A DNA stretch of 61,708 bases. Origin: Acidimicrobiia bacterium. Lineage in GTDB: Bacteria; Actinomycetota; Acidimicrobiia; IMCC26256; DASPTH01. Where the stretch lies: the NCBI GenBank assembly GCA_040880805.1, contig JBBDHW010000048.1, forward strand, positions 24,649 through 86,356, read 5' to 3'. The translations under genes and the position numbers were made by a program. Under the pieces are notes generated by a model, which saw only the letters and a program-made list of their open reading frames with translations, was not told where the DNA came from and made no database searches. This document shows, piece after piece, positions 33,550-41,900 of this stretch. Position 1 is the stretch's first letter, and each line of letters opens with the position of its first letter.

Positions 33550-34662
33550 ATGAGCGACTCGGCCGATGTCGTGGTCGTCGGTGGTGGCCTGGTTGGAGCG
33601 GCTTGCGCGTACGAACTCGCACGCGACGGCCACGACGTCACGCTGGTCGACCGCCACGACGTGGGTCGCGCCACCGATGCAGGTGCCGGGATCCTCTCCC
33701 CGGAGACACTTGGTGGGACGGCGCCGTCGTTCGTCGATCTCGCCGACCTCGCCGGCGAGCACTACCGCGAGCTCGTCGGCGTCCTTGCCGAGCTCGGAGC
33801 CCCTGATCCGCGCTACGACGTGTGCGGTGCACTCCGCGTCGCATTCCGAGAGGGCGACGACGAGTCCTTCGCCGCGAATGCGAAGGCCAGCCTCACCCGC
33901 CACCCCAACGTGCTCGAACGCGTCACCGTTGACGAAGCGCGCAGCATGTTCCCGCCATTGGGTCCAATCCGTGATGCACTGTTCAATACCCGCGGTGCAC
34001 GCGTCGACGGACGCTCCCTGGTTGTCGCGCTCGAGTTCGCCGCCCGCGCCCTCGGGGTGGACTGGCGAGCCGGCGTAGCGGGTCAGCTCGTCGTGGGCCG
34101 CGGCCACGTCCGTGCCGTCGAGACTCCAACCGCGACCATCAACTGCGGCGCAGTCGTGATTGCGGGCGGAGCTTGGACGACCGAGCTCGCGAGCTCGTTC
34201 GGAATGCGTACCGGCGTGCGTCCAGTGCGCGGTCAGATCGTCCACCTCCACCTCGACGCCGACACCGGTTCGTGGCCCGTGCTTCAGCCAATCCAGAGTC
34301 ACTACGTGGTGCCATTCCGCGACGGCCGCCTCGCGCTCGGTGCGACCGTCGAGGACGTCGGCTTCGATGCGCGGCCTACCGCGAGCGGCCTCCGCCAGTT
34401 GTTCTCGGAAGGACTCCGACTCAGTCCGGGCCTCGCCGACGCGACGTTCCTCGAGGTACGCGTGGGACTGCGTCCAGTCAGCGACGACGATCTGCCGATC
34501 ATCGGCGCACTCCCCGGGGCGGAGAACGCATACGTGGCGAGCGGCCATGGTGCGAACGGGCTGTTACTCGGGCCGGTCACTGGGCGCGTGGTGGCTGACG
34601 TGGTGAACGGACGGGCGCCGTCCATCGATCTGACTTCCTTCTCGCCCGCTCGGTTCGAGTGA
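33550..34662 (+). CDS. FAD-dependent oxidoreductase (DAO family, glycine oxidase-like)
   Basis: A 370-residue protein of the D-amino acid oxidase fold. It has an N-terminal dinucleotide loop VVVGGGLVGAACAYELA, then the ATDAGAGILSPE flavin-contact motif, and a C-terminal SGHGANGLLLGPVTGRVVADV that closes on the FAD. The family oxidises amines (glycine, sarcosine, N-methyl amino acids). A Rieske oxygenase gene follows, and FAD amine oxidases with Rieske proteins often occur in demethylation pathways, but the substrate here cannot be assigned. ATG 33550 begins the conserved fold; the longer frame overlaps the VOC gene. Confidence 0.88.
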   Translation: MSDSADVVVVGGGLVGAACAYELARDGHDVTLVDRHDVGRATDAGAGILSPETLGGTAPSFVDLADLAGEHYRELVGVLAELGAPDPRYDVCGALRVAFREGDDESFAANAKASLTRHPNVLERVTVDEARSMFPPLGPIRDALFNTRGARVDGRSLVVALEFAARALGVDWRAGVAGQLVVGRGHVRAVETPTATINCGAVVIAGGAWTTELASSFGMRTGVRPVRGQIVHLHLDADTGSWPVLQPIQSHYVVPFRDGRLALGATVEDVGFDARPTASGLRQLFSEGLRLSPGLADATFLEVRVGLRPVSDDDLPIIGALPGAENAYVASGHGANGLLLGPVTGRVVADVVNGRAPSIDLTSFSPARFE

Positions 34663-34663
34663 A

Positions 34664-34705
34664 GGGTTGAGCCTGGTATCGAACGTATGCTCGTCATGTC
34701 AACCC
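34664..34705. promoter_or_regulatory. Inverted repeat flanking a -10-like box
   Basis: GGGTTGA (34664-34670) and TCAACCC (34699-34705) are perfect 7-bp inverted arms around TATGCT at 34686-34691, a fair -10 box for the Rieske gene that starts at 34769. The layout would suit an operator over the promoter or a weak terminator after the FAD oxidase gene. No regulator is assigned. Confidence 0.35.
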
Positions 34706-34768
34706 AGTCATCGTTTGGCGGTAGTTTCGTCGGCTCATCGAAAGGTGCTGCGAGCAGGTGACGACGGC

Positions 34769-36055
34769 ATGGACGCGCTGATCCCCAAGGAGCGGTACCT
34801 GTCGCGCGAGTTCCTCGACCTCGAGTACGAGCGGATGTGGTCGCGTGTCTGGCAAGTCGCCTGCCGCGAAGAGGAGATCCCCGACGTCGGCGATTACGTC
34901 GAGTACACGATCGGCGACGAATCCGTGATCGTCGTGCGGAGCGAGCTTGACACCATCACTGCTCTCCCGAATGCGTGCCTCCACCGCGGCACTCGCCTCG
35001 CCCAGGGTGAAGGCCACGTAGCCGACGGGTCGTTCCGGTGCCCGTTCCACGGCTGGCGGTACACGCTCGACGGTCGGGTCGTTGAAGTCGTCGACGCAGA
35101 TGATTTCGACGCGATCCCGGATGAGCTCGCGCTGTGCCCGGTCCGGGCCGAGCGTTGGGGCGGTTTCGTCTTCGTCAACCTCGACCCTGACGCCGAGCCG
35201 CTGCTCGACTTCTTGGACCCCGTTCCCAAACTCCTCGGCCCGTATCACTTCGACCAGATGAAGTTTCGCTCGTACCTCACCACGGTGATACCGGCGAACT
35301 GGAAGGCGGTCGTCGACGCGTTCAACGAGGCGTACCACGTGCAGACCGGACACGAGCAGGTGCTGCCGTGGACCGACGACGTGAGCATCGTCTACGAGTC
35401 TCTCGGGAACCACGCGCACTACGGCCGGCTACCGGGCGCGCGCCGCACGCTGCAGCCGAGCCCGCGCCTCGGCCTCACCGAGGACCAGTTCGACGAGGGC
35501 GAGATTCTCGAGGGGATGGTCGCCAACCTCGGTGGCGCGTTCCTGCGCGACGAAACCGCGATCGTGGCCGAGCTCCGCGCCGCCGATCTCCCGCCCGGCG
35601 CGTTGCTCGGGGTCTTCCAGGGGCGGCGGATGGAGTTGTTGGCGTCGCGCGGCTTCGACGTCTCCGGTCTCGAGCCCGACCAGATGACGAGCGCCGACGA
35701 CATCTACTTGTTCCCCAACATCGTCGGACCCGTCTACCCGGGGAGCGCGATCCTGTTCCGGGTACGACCCGACGGGCACGACCCCGACCGGGCGATCATG
35801 GACACGTGGGTCCTCGCGTGGCCCGACCCCGAGCGTGAGTGGACGATGCCGACGCGGCACTGGTACGCCGACTGGCACGAACGCGACTGGGGCACGATCA
35901 CTACGCAGGACTACGAGAACCTCGGCCGCGTGCAGCGCGGGATGAAGTCGCGCGGGTTCGAGGGCCTCCGGCTCAACCCGCGCCAAGAGGCCAACCTGTT
36001 GCACATGCACCGTGTGCTCGATCGGTACCTCTCCACACCTCTGTTTCACGGGTGA
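34769..36055 (+). CDS. Rieske non-heme iron oxygenase, alpha-type subunit
   Basis: A 428-residue aromatic-ring-hydroxylating oxygenase. The Rieske cluster ligands are C70, H72, C91 and H94 (CLHRGTRL and CPFHGW). The mononuclear iron histidines are H190 and H195 in DAFNEAYHVQTGH, with the bridging Asp in the same motif. It catalyses oxygen insertion with electrons from a reductase, which is not encoded nearby. The ATG at 34769 is chosen since the family begins there; the frame from 34667 adds 34 unrelated residues. It overlaps the next gene by four bases. Aromatic or quaternary amine substrates are both possible. Confidence 0.9.
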   Translation: MDALIPKERYLSREFLDLEYERMWSRVWQVACREEEIPDVGDYVEYTIGDESVIVVRSELDTITALPNACLHRGTRLAQGEGHVADGSFRCPFHGWRYTLDGRVVEVVDADDFDAIPDELALCPVRAERWGGFVFVNLDPDAEPLLDFLDPVPKLLGPYHFDQMKFRSYLTTVIPANWKAVVDAFNEAYHVQTGHEQVLPWTDDVSIVYESLGNHAHYGRLPGARRTLQPSPRLGLTEDQFDEGEILEGMVANLGGAFLRDETAIVAELRAADLPPGALLGVFQGRRMELLASRGFDVSGLEPDQMTSADDIYLFPNIVGPVYPGSAILFRVRPDGHDPDRAIMDTWVLAWPDPEREWTMPTRHWYADWHERDWGTITTQDYENLGRVQRGMKSRGFEGLRLNPRQEANLLHMHRVLDRYLSTPLFHG

Positions 36056-36690
36056 CCGCCGTGGGACCCGAACCCGGGCTGCTGGTGCGGTTGGTCTCGG
36101 ACGTGTTCGGCGAGCCCGTCGCCGTTCGCCAGGTCGATCGCCTCGCGCCGTGGTTCGTCGCGCGAGTCCACTTGGCCGCGTCGGCCGCGGACGTCCTGCC
36201 CTTCTCGAACGGCGATGCCGGCGCCAACAACTTCTTCGTCGACGGGAGCGACGGTCGCATCATCGATTGGGAATGCGGCGGGTATCGGCACGCGCTCATC
36301 GATGCCGCGTCCTTCTACGTGCCGGGGCCGATGTGGATGACCGTTGCGAACCCGACAGCGAGCGGCGCCGATGACGCTTACCGCACCGCGCTCGCGAGCA
36401 GTGTCGGAGCAGCCACGGACGACAACGTCTTCGCACAGGGCATGGCCGGCGCCTGCATCGTCATGGCAATCGAGCGGCTCCAGCGCCTTCCGAAGCTCGA
36501 CGCGCGCCCCGCAGGGCACGAGAGCAGGGCGCAGATGGTGTCGACCCTCGATGCCGCCGCTCGTGCAGCCGAGCAGTTCCGCTCCTTCCCACATCTCGCC
36601 GGCTGGGCCCGCGCCACCGCCGTGACCCTGCGCCGCCGCTGGCCGGATTCCGACCACGACTTTCCCGACGCGTACACGACCCGGGAGTGA
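36052..36690 (+). CDS. Phosphotransferase-like protein, kinase C-lobe only
   Basis: A 212-residue protein that matches the C-terminal lobe of the aminoglycoside phosphotransferase/choline kinase group: NGDAGANNFFVDG at about residues 56-68 (catalytic Asp and Mg-binding Asn, with Asn for the usual His), then IIDWECGGYRHALIDAA with the metal-binding Asp. The N-lobe with the ATP-binding Lys is missing, and the 55 residues before the motif are too short for it. It may be inactive or an incomplete copy. The GTG overlaps the Rieske stop by four bases, so it is still translated with it. Confidence 0.65.
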   Translation: MTAVGPEPGLLVRLVSDVFGEPVAVRQVDRLAPWFVARVHLAASAADVLPFSNGDAGANNFFVDGSDGRIIDWECGGYRHALIDAASFYVPGPMWMTVANPTASGADDAYRTALASSVGAATDDNVFAQGMAGACIVMAIERLQRLPKLDARPAGHESRAQMVSTLDAAARAAEQFRSFPHLAGWARATAVTLRRRWPDSDHDFPDAYTTRE

Positions 36691-36739
36691 GCCGGAATTT
36701 GCGCGCTCGCGGGACGACGATTCTGCAAGTCTTGATCCG

Positions 36740-37522
36740 ATGCAGACTGCCGAAGCGCAACGCACGTTCGAGCGGACGGGAATCCTGCGACTACCGGACG
36801 CCTTCACTCGCGATCAGGCCGCGGCGATGGTCGACACCGTGTGGCGGTTCATCGAACGCAAGACGGAGTTTCGGAGGAACGATCCGGCCACATGGAGCGA
36901 ACGGCTGGGGCTCAGCTTCAAGTCCCTCAAGCGGAACCCGGTCTTTGCGCCTCTCGTCGACAACGCGGCGGTACTCCATGCGCTGGATGTGGTGTTCGGC
37001 CCAGGGGGCGCGGAGGCTCCCAAGCCGGGTGCGCAGGTGTTGTTGACGTTCCCGAGCCCACCGCCATGGCAGCTGCCGCATCGCTCGTGGCACATGGATT
37101 GCGGGTTCGACCGGCCGACGTGGCCGACCTTCGCGGTCAAGCTGTTCGCGTGCATTGGCGAGGTGAGGCCCGAGGGCGGGGCAACACTCGCGCTCGCTGG
37201 TTCGCACCGCCTGGTCGAGCGGTACGCCTCCACGCTTGCTCCGACGGAACATGGCGGTAACCAGGTTGCCTGGGGTCGCTTCATGAAGCAGGACCCTTGG
37301 CTCCACGAGATCAACAAGCCCGGACCCGAACCCGAGCGCACTCGCCGGCTCCTGGGCACAACGCACGAGGTCGACGGGGTCCCGATCCAGGTCGTCGAGA
37401 TGGCCGGTCAACCGGGCGACGTGTACATCACCCACATGCACGTGTTTCATTCCGGGGCCCCGAACGTCAACGATCAGCCTCGCCTCATGGTCGGCAAGGG
37501 GATCGGAGCCGGTGGCGAGTGA
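36740..37522 (+). CDS. Phytanoyl-CoA dioxygenase (PhyH) family protein
   Basis: A 260-residue non-heme iron, 2-oxoglutarate-type oxygenase. The HxD pair lies in SWHMDCGFDRP near residues 118-128, the distal histidine in HMHVFHSGAPN near 231-241, with a following Arg (QPRLMVGKG) for 2-oxoglutarate. Members hydroxylate fatty acyl-CoA, halogenated or amino acid substrates. It overlaps the HIT gene by four bases, forming the start of a small operon. Sequence alone does not reveal the substrate. Confidence 0.85.
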   Translation: MQTAEAQRTFERTGILRLPDAFTRDQAAAMVDTVWRFIERKTEFRRNDPATWSERLGLSFKSLKRNPVFAPLVDNAAVLHALDVVFGPGGAEAPKPGAQVLLTFPSPPPWQLPHRSWHMDCGFDRPTWPTFAVKLFACIGEVRPEGGATLALAGSHRLVERYASTLAPTEHGGNQVAWGRFMKQDPWLHEINKPGPEPERTRRLLGTTHEVDGVPIQVVEMAGQPGDVYITHMHVFHSGAPNVNDQPRLMVGKGIGAGGE

Positions 37523-37944
37523 CCGATTGTGTGTTCTGTGACTTGGTTGCGGGCGCGGCGCGCGCGAGTGTCGCCTACGAGGACGGTGCGACGTTGGCAG
37601 TGCTCGACCCGCGCCAACCACGTGTCGGGCACATGCTCGTGATCCCCAAGAAGCACGTCGAGAACGTCTTCGACCTCGACACGGAAACCGGGGCCGCGAT
37701 CATGCACACCACGACCGTTGTGGCCCGCGCAGTCCGTCGAGCGTTTGCTCCTGACGGTGTGAGCTTGTGGCAGTCCAACGGCACCGGCGCGGGTCAGGAG
37801 GTCCCGCACTTCCACATGCATGTCATGCCCCGCTGGTATGGCGACGCCCTGCTGCGGATCTACCCCGACCGACTGGCACCGGTCGATCGCGCGGAGCTCG
37901 ATCATCAAGCGGCGAAGATCCGCGAAGCCATCGAGGCGCGATGA
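37519..37944 (+). CDS. HIT-family (histidine triad) nucleotide hydrolase
   Basis: A 141-residue protein with the N-terminal CVFCDLVAG zinc-type pair and the active-site triad HFHMHV at about residues 97-102. HIT proteins cleave adenosine phosphoramidates, ApnA or AMP-lysine. Length and motif spacing are normal. The GTG start at 37519 overlaps the previous stop by four bases and its own stop overlaps the next ATG (ATGA), so three genes are translated in tight sequence. A housekeeping role is likely. Confidence 0.92.
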   Translation: MTDCVFCDLVAGAARASVAYEDGATLAVLDPRQPRVGHMLVIPKKHVENVFDLDTETGAAIMHTTTVVARAVRRAFAPDGVSLWQSNGTGAGQEVPHFHMHVMPRWYGDALLRIYPDRLAPVDRAELDHQAAKIREAIEAR

Positions 37945-38516
37945 GCCCCGGGACGCGGCTGCGCGCGACGTTCCCGAAGACGACGGATGGCCCGAACGTC
38001 GCGGAGTACGCATGGTCGGATGGGCTCACCGCGACGTCGCCGTCGAACGGACGGCCGGGACGGCTGCCCCATGACCTCGGCCACTACATCATCGAGTCGC
38101 AGGTCGATGTCCCGTACGGGTTCTGGGCACTCACGGCTCGGCAAGCGCCGTTCAAAAGCTTGACCCTGGTGCGCGGTCGATGGCCTCGCCGGAAAGTCGA
38201 GTGGTTCGAGCGGGTGAAGCGCAAACACCAGGGCGAGATGCTGCAAGCCGAAGCGATCGGGATCGTGGGCCGGCTTTCACGCGGCGAGCTCGACATCCAC
38301 CGCGACTGGAAGTCCATCAGGCGCCAACTCACGCGCGCGTATGCGTACGAGTCTGACGGTCCCTTCGCTGCGCTGACCCAACGGGACCTCGCTGCAATGG
38401 TGCCGTTCCACGACGAGCTGCATCGGACTTGGGAGGCCGTGCCCGTCGGCGGCGCGCTGCAAGTGTCATGGCCAAAGATGAACGGCCCGCTGGTCTTGGC
38501 GTCGTACCCGCGCTGA
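37941..38516 (+). CDS. Hypothetical protein in the PhyH-HIT operon
   Basis: I do not recognise this 191-residue protein. It is basic, has no signal peptide or clear membrane segment, and begins with a Pro/Thr-rich stretch. A motif RLPHDLGHYIIESQ near residues 42-55 has a D-x-x-H arrangement, and aromatic residues occur in YGFWALTA and FHDELHRTWEAVP. It is coupled to the HIT gene by ATGA. The codon use resembles its neighbours, so it is probably real. Confidence 0.7.
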   Translation: MSPGTRLRATFPKTTDGPNVAEYAWSDGLTATSPSNGRPGRLPHDLGHYIIESQVDVPYGFWALTARQAPFKSLTLVRGRWPRRKVEWFERVKRKHQGEMLQAEAIGIVGRLSRGELDIHRDWKSIRRQLTRAYAYESDGPFAALTQRDLAAMVPFHDELHRTWEAVPVGGALQVSWPKMNGPLVLASYPR

Positions 38517-38559
38517 CTGCTCGGTGAAGGCAACGGATGTAGATGCGTACGCTTGCGCG

Positions 38560-39516
38560 GTGGCGGTTGGCGTCTCGGGAAAAAGGCTCGACCGAGCCGA
38601 CGATCTTCGGAGGATGCAGCGGCTGTCCGCGAGCGTGTGGCGACGCGATCCGTCCCGACTGAACTTCGAGACCTCGTTTGGCACGTTGGCGTGGGATCGA
38701 GGCAGCGAGAGACCTACACGGTTGTTCGAGCGCGGTGACGACCTCTGCGGCTGGGCCCGACTCGTGCCCGGTTACCGACGAATCCGGCGGATGGGCGAGT
38801 TCGACGATGCACCGCCCTCACTCGTCTGGCAGGTCGATCTCGATGATCCGGGTCACGACGACGTGCTCGGTTCCATCATCTCCTGGGCTGAGTCGCGGAC
38901 CGATCAGCCGCTGATCACCTCGCACACCGAAGCCGATCGCGAAGCCGCGACGCTGCTCGCTGATCGTGGATACGTGCCAGACGCGACCGAGCCGTTCAGC
39001 CTCTACCTGCAACAGCCGCTCATTGATCACGAGGAACCGACGCTCGAGGGTTACTCGTTCGTGACGATGGCGGACCTCGACGATGTTGACGCTCGCGCTG
39101 AGGTCCACCGGCGTGCGTGGGACGGCTCGACGTTTGGCAGCGACGACATGAGGACCGTCATGTCCACCTGGCCGTATCGCCCGGCGCTCGACTTCATCGC
39201 AGTGGCTGCTGACGGAACGCTCGCGGCCTCGGCGATCGCGTGGTTCGATCCCGCCTTCGGCTACGGCGAGTTCGAGCCAGTCGGAACCCTGCCCGAACAT
39301 CGCGGACGCGGCGTCGGGAGTGCGCTCCTCAGGTTCGCGCTCGCTCGTCTCGAGACCGAAGGCGCGTCCCACGCAGTTGTCGGGGCGCGCGGCGACGACG
39401 ACTACCCGCTCGCACGGCGCCTGTACCAGTCGGTCGGGTTCGAGGTCGTTGCTCGGCAAATGATCGTCGGCCAGCCAGCCGCCATCGCTCCTTCGGTACC
39501 GTCTTCTGATGGCTGA
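38560..39516 (+). CDS. GNAT-family N-acetyltransferase, tandem-domain type
   Basis: About 318 residues and two acetyltransferase-like modules. The C-terminal one is clear: GTLPEHRGRGVGSALLRFALARL near residues 244-264, the acetyl-CoA loop, then SHAVVGARGDDDYPLARRLYQSVGF. The N-terminal one is degenerate but has a GNAT-like layout (LFERGDDLCGWARLVPG). Tandem GNAT proteins often keep one active site. A TACGCT box lies 6 bases before GTG 38560, so this start is preferred to the GTG at 38524. The substrate is unknown. Confidence 0.82.
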   Translation: MAVGVSGKRLDRADDLRRMQRLSASVWRRDPSRLNFETSFGTLAWDRGSERPTRLFERGDDLCGWARLVPGYRRIRRMGEFDDAPPSLVWQVDLDDPGHDDVLGSIISWAESRTDQPLITSHTEADREAATLLADRGYVPDATEPFSLYLQQPLIDHEEPTLEGYSFVTMADLDDVDARAEVHRRAWDGSTFGSDDMRTVMSTWPYRPALDFIAVAADGTLAASAIAWFDPAFGYGEFEPVGTLPEHRGRGVGSALLRFALARLETEGASHAVVGARGDDDYPLARRLYQSVGFEVVARQMIVGQPAAIAPSVPSSDG

Positions 39517-39599
39517 TCGGCCCGACATCACCCGCAGCACCGACCTGTTGGTTGCGCTGCTCGGGCGACGCACTGGGCGAGGAACGTGTGAATGCGTGT

Positions 39600-39638
39600 G
39601 TTTGGGTGCGGAAACCGCTACCAAACGCGCGCGTTTGG
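39600..39638. terminator. Palindromic structure between convergent genes
   Basis: GTTTGG (39600-39605) can pair with CCAAAC (39621-39626). That arm belongs in turn to a perfect 18-base palindrome, 39621-39638 (CCAAACGCGCGCGTTTGG). The region sits between a rightward GNAT gene and a leftward thiolase gene, so a two-way terminator is the likeliest role. There is no T-tract. Confidence 0.4.
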
Positions 39639-39672
39639 CCGGAGTGCTGTTCGCAGTCGACCGACGCGTGAC

Positions 39673-40839
39673 CTACCCGAAGGGGTCGAGGGAGTTCGCG
39701 ACGATCCACATGGCGAAGTACTGCATGTTCGCGCCGTAGGCCTGTCCGAGTGCGACGTTCGCCCCGTCCACCTGGTGCTCGCCGGCCATGCCACGCACCT
39801 GGAGCGCGGCCTCGGCGAAGCGCAGCAGGCCCGACGCGCCGATCGGGTTGCTCGAGAGCACGCCACCCGAACAGTTCACCGGGAACGCGCCGCCGATCTC
39901 GGTCTCGCCGCTGTCGACCATCTTCCAACCCTCGCCGACTTCGGCGATGTCGTGACCTTCCAGCCAGATCGGCTCGAACCAGCTGAACGGAACGTAGAGC
40001 TCGGCCATGTCGATCTGTTCACGCGGGTTGGTGATGCCGACCTGGCCGTAGAGGTCCCACGCGCAGTCGATCGCGCCCTGCGGTCGGACCGCGTCCCGTC
40101 CGGGGAAGCTCCCGGGCTCGCTGCGCACCGCGGTGCCGAGCACCCACGCGGGCTGACGGCCGTCGCTCGCTGCCGCGTTACCTCCGTCTTCGTCGGTGAA
40201 GATCACCGCGCACGCGCCGTCGGACGATGGACACGACTCGAGGTAGCGAATCGGCTCCCACATCATCGGGGACTCGCGCACCTTCTCGATGGAGATGTCC
40301 GCGATCTTCAGGTGCGCGTACTCGTTCTTCAGCGCGTTCTGCCGGTCCTTCACCGCGACCTGCCACCCGATGTGCTCGGGCGCGCCACTGCGGTTGATGT
40401 ACGAGCGGATGAACGGTGCGAACGCTCCACCCGCACCGAGGCTCGCGCCGCGGCCGCTACCGAGCGCGAACTGCGCGTTTCCCTCCGACTGCTTCTCGAA
40501 CGCGACGGCCATCACGCGCGTGTGCACTCCGGCCTGCACGTGGTGCGAAGCCACGATGCCGGTGGTACCGCCGACACTGCCCGCGGTGTGGACGCGGAAC
40601 ATCGGCTTGCCAGTGGCGCCGAGCGCGTCCGACATGTAGAGCTCGGGCTTCATCACGCCCTCGAACAGGTCGGGCGCCTTGCCGAGGACGACCGCGTCGA
40701 TGTCGCTCCACGTCATCTGCGCGTCGTCGAGCGCGCGGACGGCAGCTTCCCGGATCAGGCCGGGGAACGACACGTCGCGCCGGCGCGGCGTGTGGTGCGT
40801 CTGCCCGATGCCGACGATGGCGGTTGGTTGGAAGCTCAC
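39673..40839 (-). CDS. Thiolase-family protein (lipid-transfer/SCP-x thiolase type)
   Basis: A 388-residue member of the actinobacterial lipid-transfer thiolase group (Ltp-like). It begins with FQPTAIVGIGQT and shows the region AGSVGGTTGIVASHHVQAG near residues 83-101. The usual nucleophile cysteine position is not Cys here (the loop has HTAGSVGG). The C-terminal NCSGGVLSSNPIGASGLLRFAEA carries Cys and Gly residues of the oxyanion loop. Such proteins often act as aldolases or thiolases in steroid side-chain breakdown, with a DUF35 partner. The GTG at 40839 overlaps the preceding stop by four bases. It is the last gene of a three-gene set, 42883-39673. Confidence 0.85.
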   Translation of the reverse strand: MSFQPTAIVGIGQTHHTPRRRDVSFPGLIREAAVRALDDAQMTWSDIDAVVLGKAPDLFEGVMKPELYMSDALGATGKPMFRVHTAGSVGGTTGIVASHHVQAGVHTRVMAVAFEKQSEGNAQFALGSGRGASLGAGGAFAPFIRSYINRSGAPEHIGWQVAVKDRQNALKNEYAHLKIADISIEKVRESPMMWEPIRYLESCPSSDGACAVIFTDEDGGNAAASDGRQPAWVLGTAVRSEPGSFPGRDAVRPQGAIDCAWDLYGQVGITNPREQIDMAELYVPFSWFEPIWLEGHDIAEVGEGWKMVDSGETEIGGAFPVNCSGGVLSSNPIGASGLLRFAEAALQVRGMAGEHQVDGANVALGQAYGANMQYFAMWIVANSLDPFG

Positions 40840-41900
40840 GAGTCGCCCTCCAGGATGCAGACGAGATTCTGTTGCAGGCACGGACCCGATGTGGAGTGGG
40901 CGAGGGTGCGCTGCTTGTCGCCTTCGACGATGTGGCGCGCGGCCTCGGAGATGCGCACGAGGCCGGTGGCCATGATGGGGTTGGCTGCGAGCGCGCCACC
41001 CGACTGGTTCACCGGGACCGAATCGTCGAGGCCGAGGACCTCGCGCAGGAGGAGCTCCTCGTGGGTGAACGCAGCCTGCAGCTCCGCCAGGTCGATGGGG
41101 CCGTCGCCGATGCCGGCGGCCTCCGCGGCGATGCGCGTGGACGGGGAGTCGGTGAGCTCGCGCAGCGCCGGATTGTGGCACTCGGTGCGGTGTTCGAGGC
41201 CGGTGATCCACGCGGGACGCTCGCGAAGCTGCTCGGCGCGACGCGCGGTCGCGAGCACCACCGCGCACGCACCATCGGTGATGGGTGGCAGGTCGTGGCG
41301 ACGGAGTGGTGCGCGCACGTAGTCCTCTTCGAGCAGCTTGTCGACATCGAAGTTCCCGGTGACCTGTGCGTGGGGGTTCGACTTGGCGTCACGACGGCTG
41401 CGCACCGCGACCTCCGCCATGTCGCGCTCGGTGATCTTGCCGGCGTCGATCAACGCGCGCGCTTGGAGTGCCGCGAAGGTCAACGGGTCGACGCCGAGCG
41501 GCGCGAGGTAGTACGGGTCCATCTCCATCGGGTAGATCAGCGCCGGGTTCGCGGTGGACGAACGGCCCGAACCGGTGACAACTGCGATCTCGATGTCACC
41601 GTGGTGCAGGCGGAGCCAGGCCTCGTACATCGCCCACGCGCCGTCCATCTCCACGTGTGAGTCGCGCTTGGGCGGCCACGCGCCGATGGCGTCGAGGTTG
41701 CCGACGAACGAGAACGTCGCGCCCGAGATGTAGTCGCAGCTCCCCGCACACGTGAAGTCGACGTCGGCGCGGGTGAGCCCGACCGGCTCGAGCGCGTCGG
41801 TGATCGCGTGGAGCAGCAGCTGCGTCTCGGTGTTCCCGGTCTGACGGACCATGGGCGTCGTCGCCCAGGACACGATGGCGATGTCGGTGTCGTTGCGCAT
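40836..41900 (-). CDS. Thiolase-like protein, second of a pair
   Basis: A 354-residue homologue of the downstream thiolase. It starts DIAIVSWATTPM and contains TCAGSCDYISGATFSFVGN near residues 50-68, where a Cys could serve as nucleophile (AGSC), and NQSGGALAANPIMATGLVRI at about 304-323. The first partner lacks the Cys and this one has it, so the two may form a heterodimer with one catalytic subunit. It is coupled at both ends: one-base TGATG-type contact with the DUF35 gene and GTGA overlap with the thiolase. Confidence 0.85.
   Translation of the reverse strand: MRNDTDIAIVSWATTPMVRQTGNTETQLLLHAITDALEPVGLTRADVDFTCAGSCDYISGATFSFVGNLDAIGAWPPKRDSHVEMDGAWAMYEAWLRLHHGDIEIAVVTGSGRSSTANPALIYPMEMDPYYLAPLGVDPLTFAALQARALIDAGKITERDMAEVAVRSRRDAKSNPHAQVTGNFDVDKLLEEDYVRAPLRRHDLPPITDGACAVVLATARRAEQLRERPAWITGLEHRTECHNPALRELTDSPSTRIAAEAAGIGDGPIDLAELQAAFTHEELLLREVLGLDDSVPVNQSGGALAANPIMATGLVRISEAARHIVEGDKQRTLAHSTSGPCLQQNLVCILEGDS

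Noticed and set aside
34667-34768. Earlier start for the Rieske oxygenase
   Set aside because: The added 34 residues do not fit the family and contain the promoter-like box and inverted repeat arms.
39509-39739. 76-residue rightward frame between the GNAT and thiolase genes
   Set aside because: No ribosome site or family pattern; it crosses the palindromic region and runs into the thiolase antisense strand.
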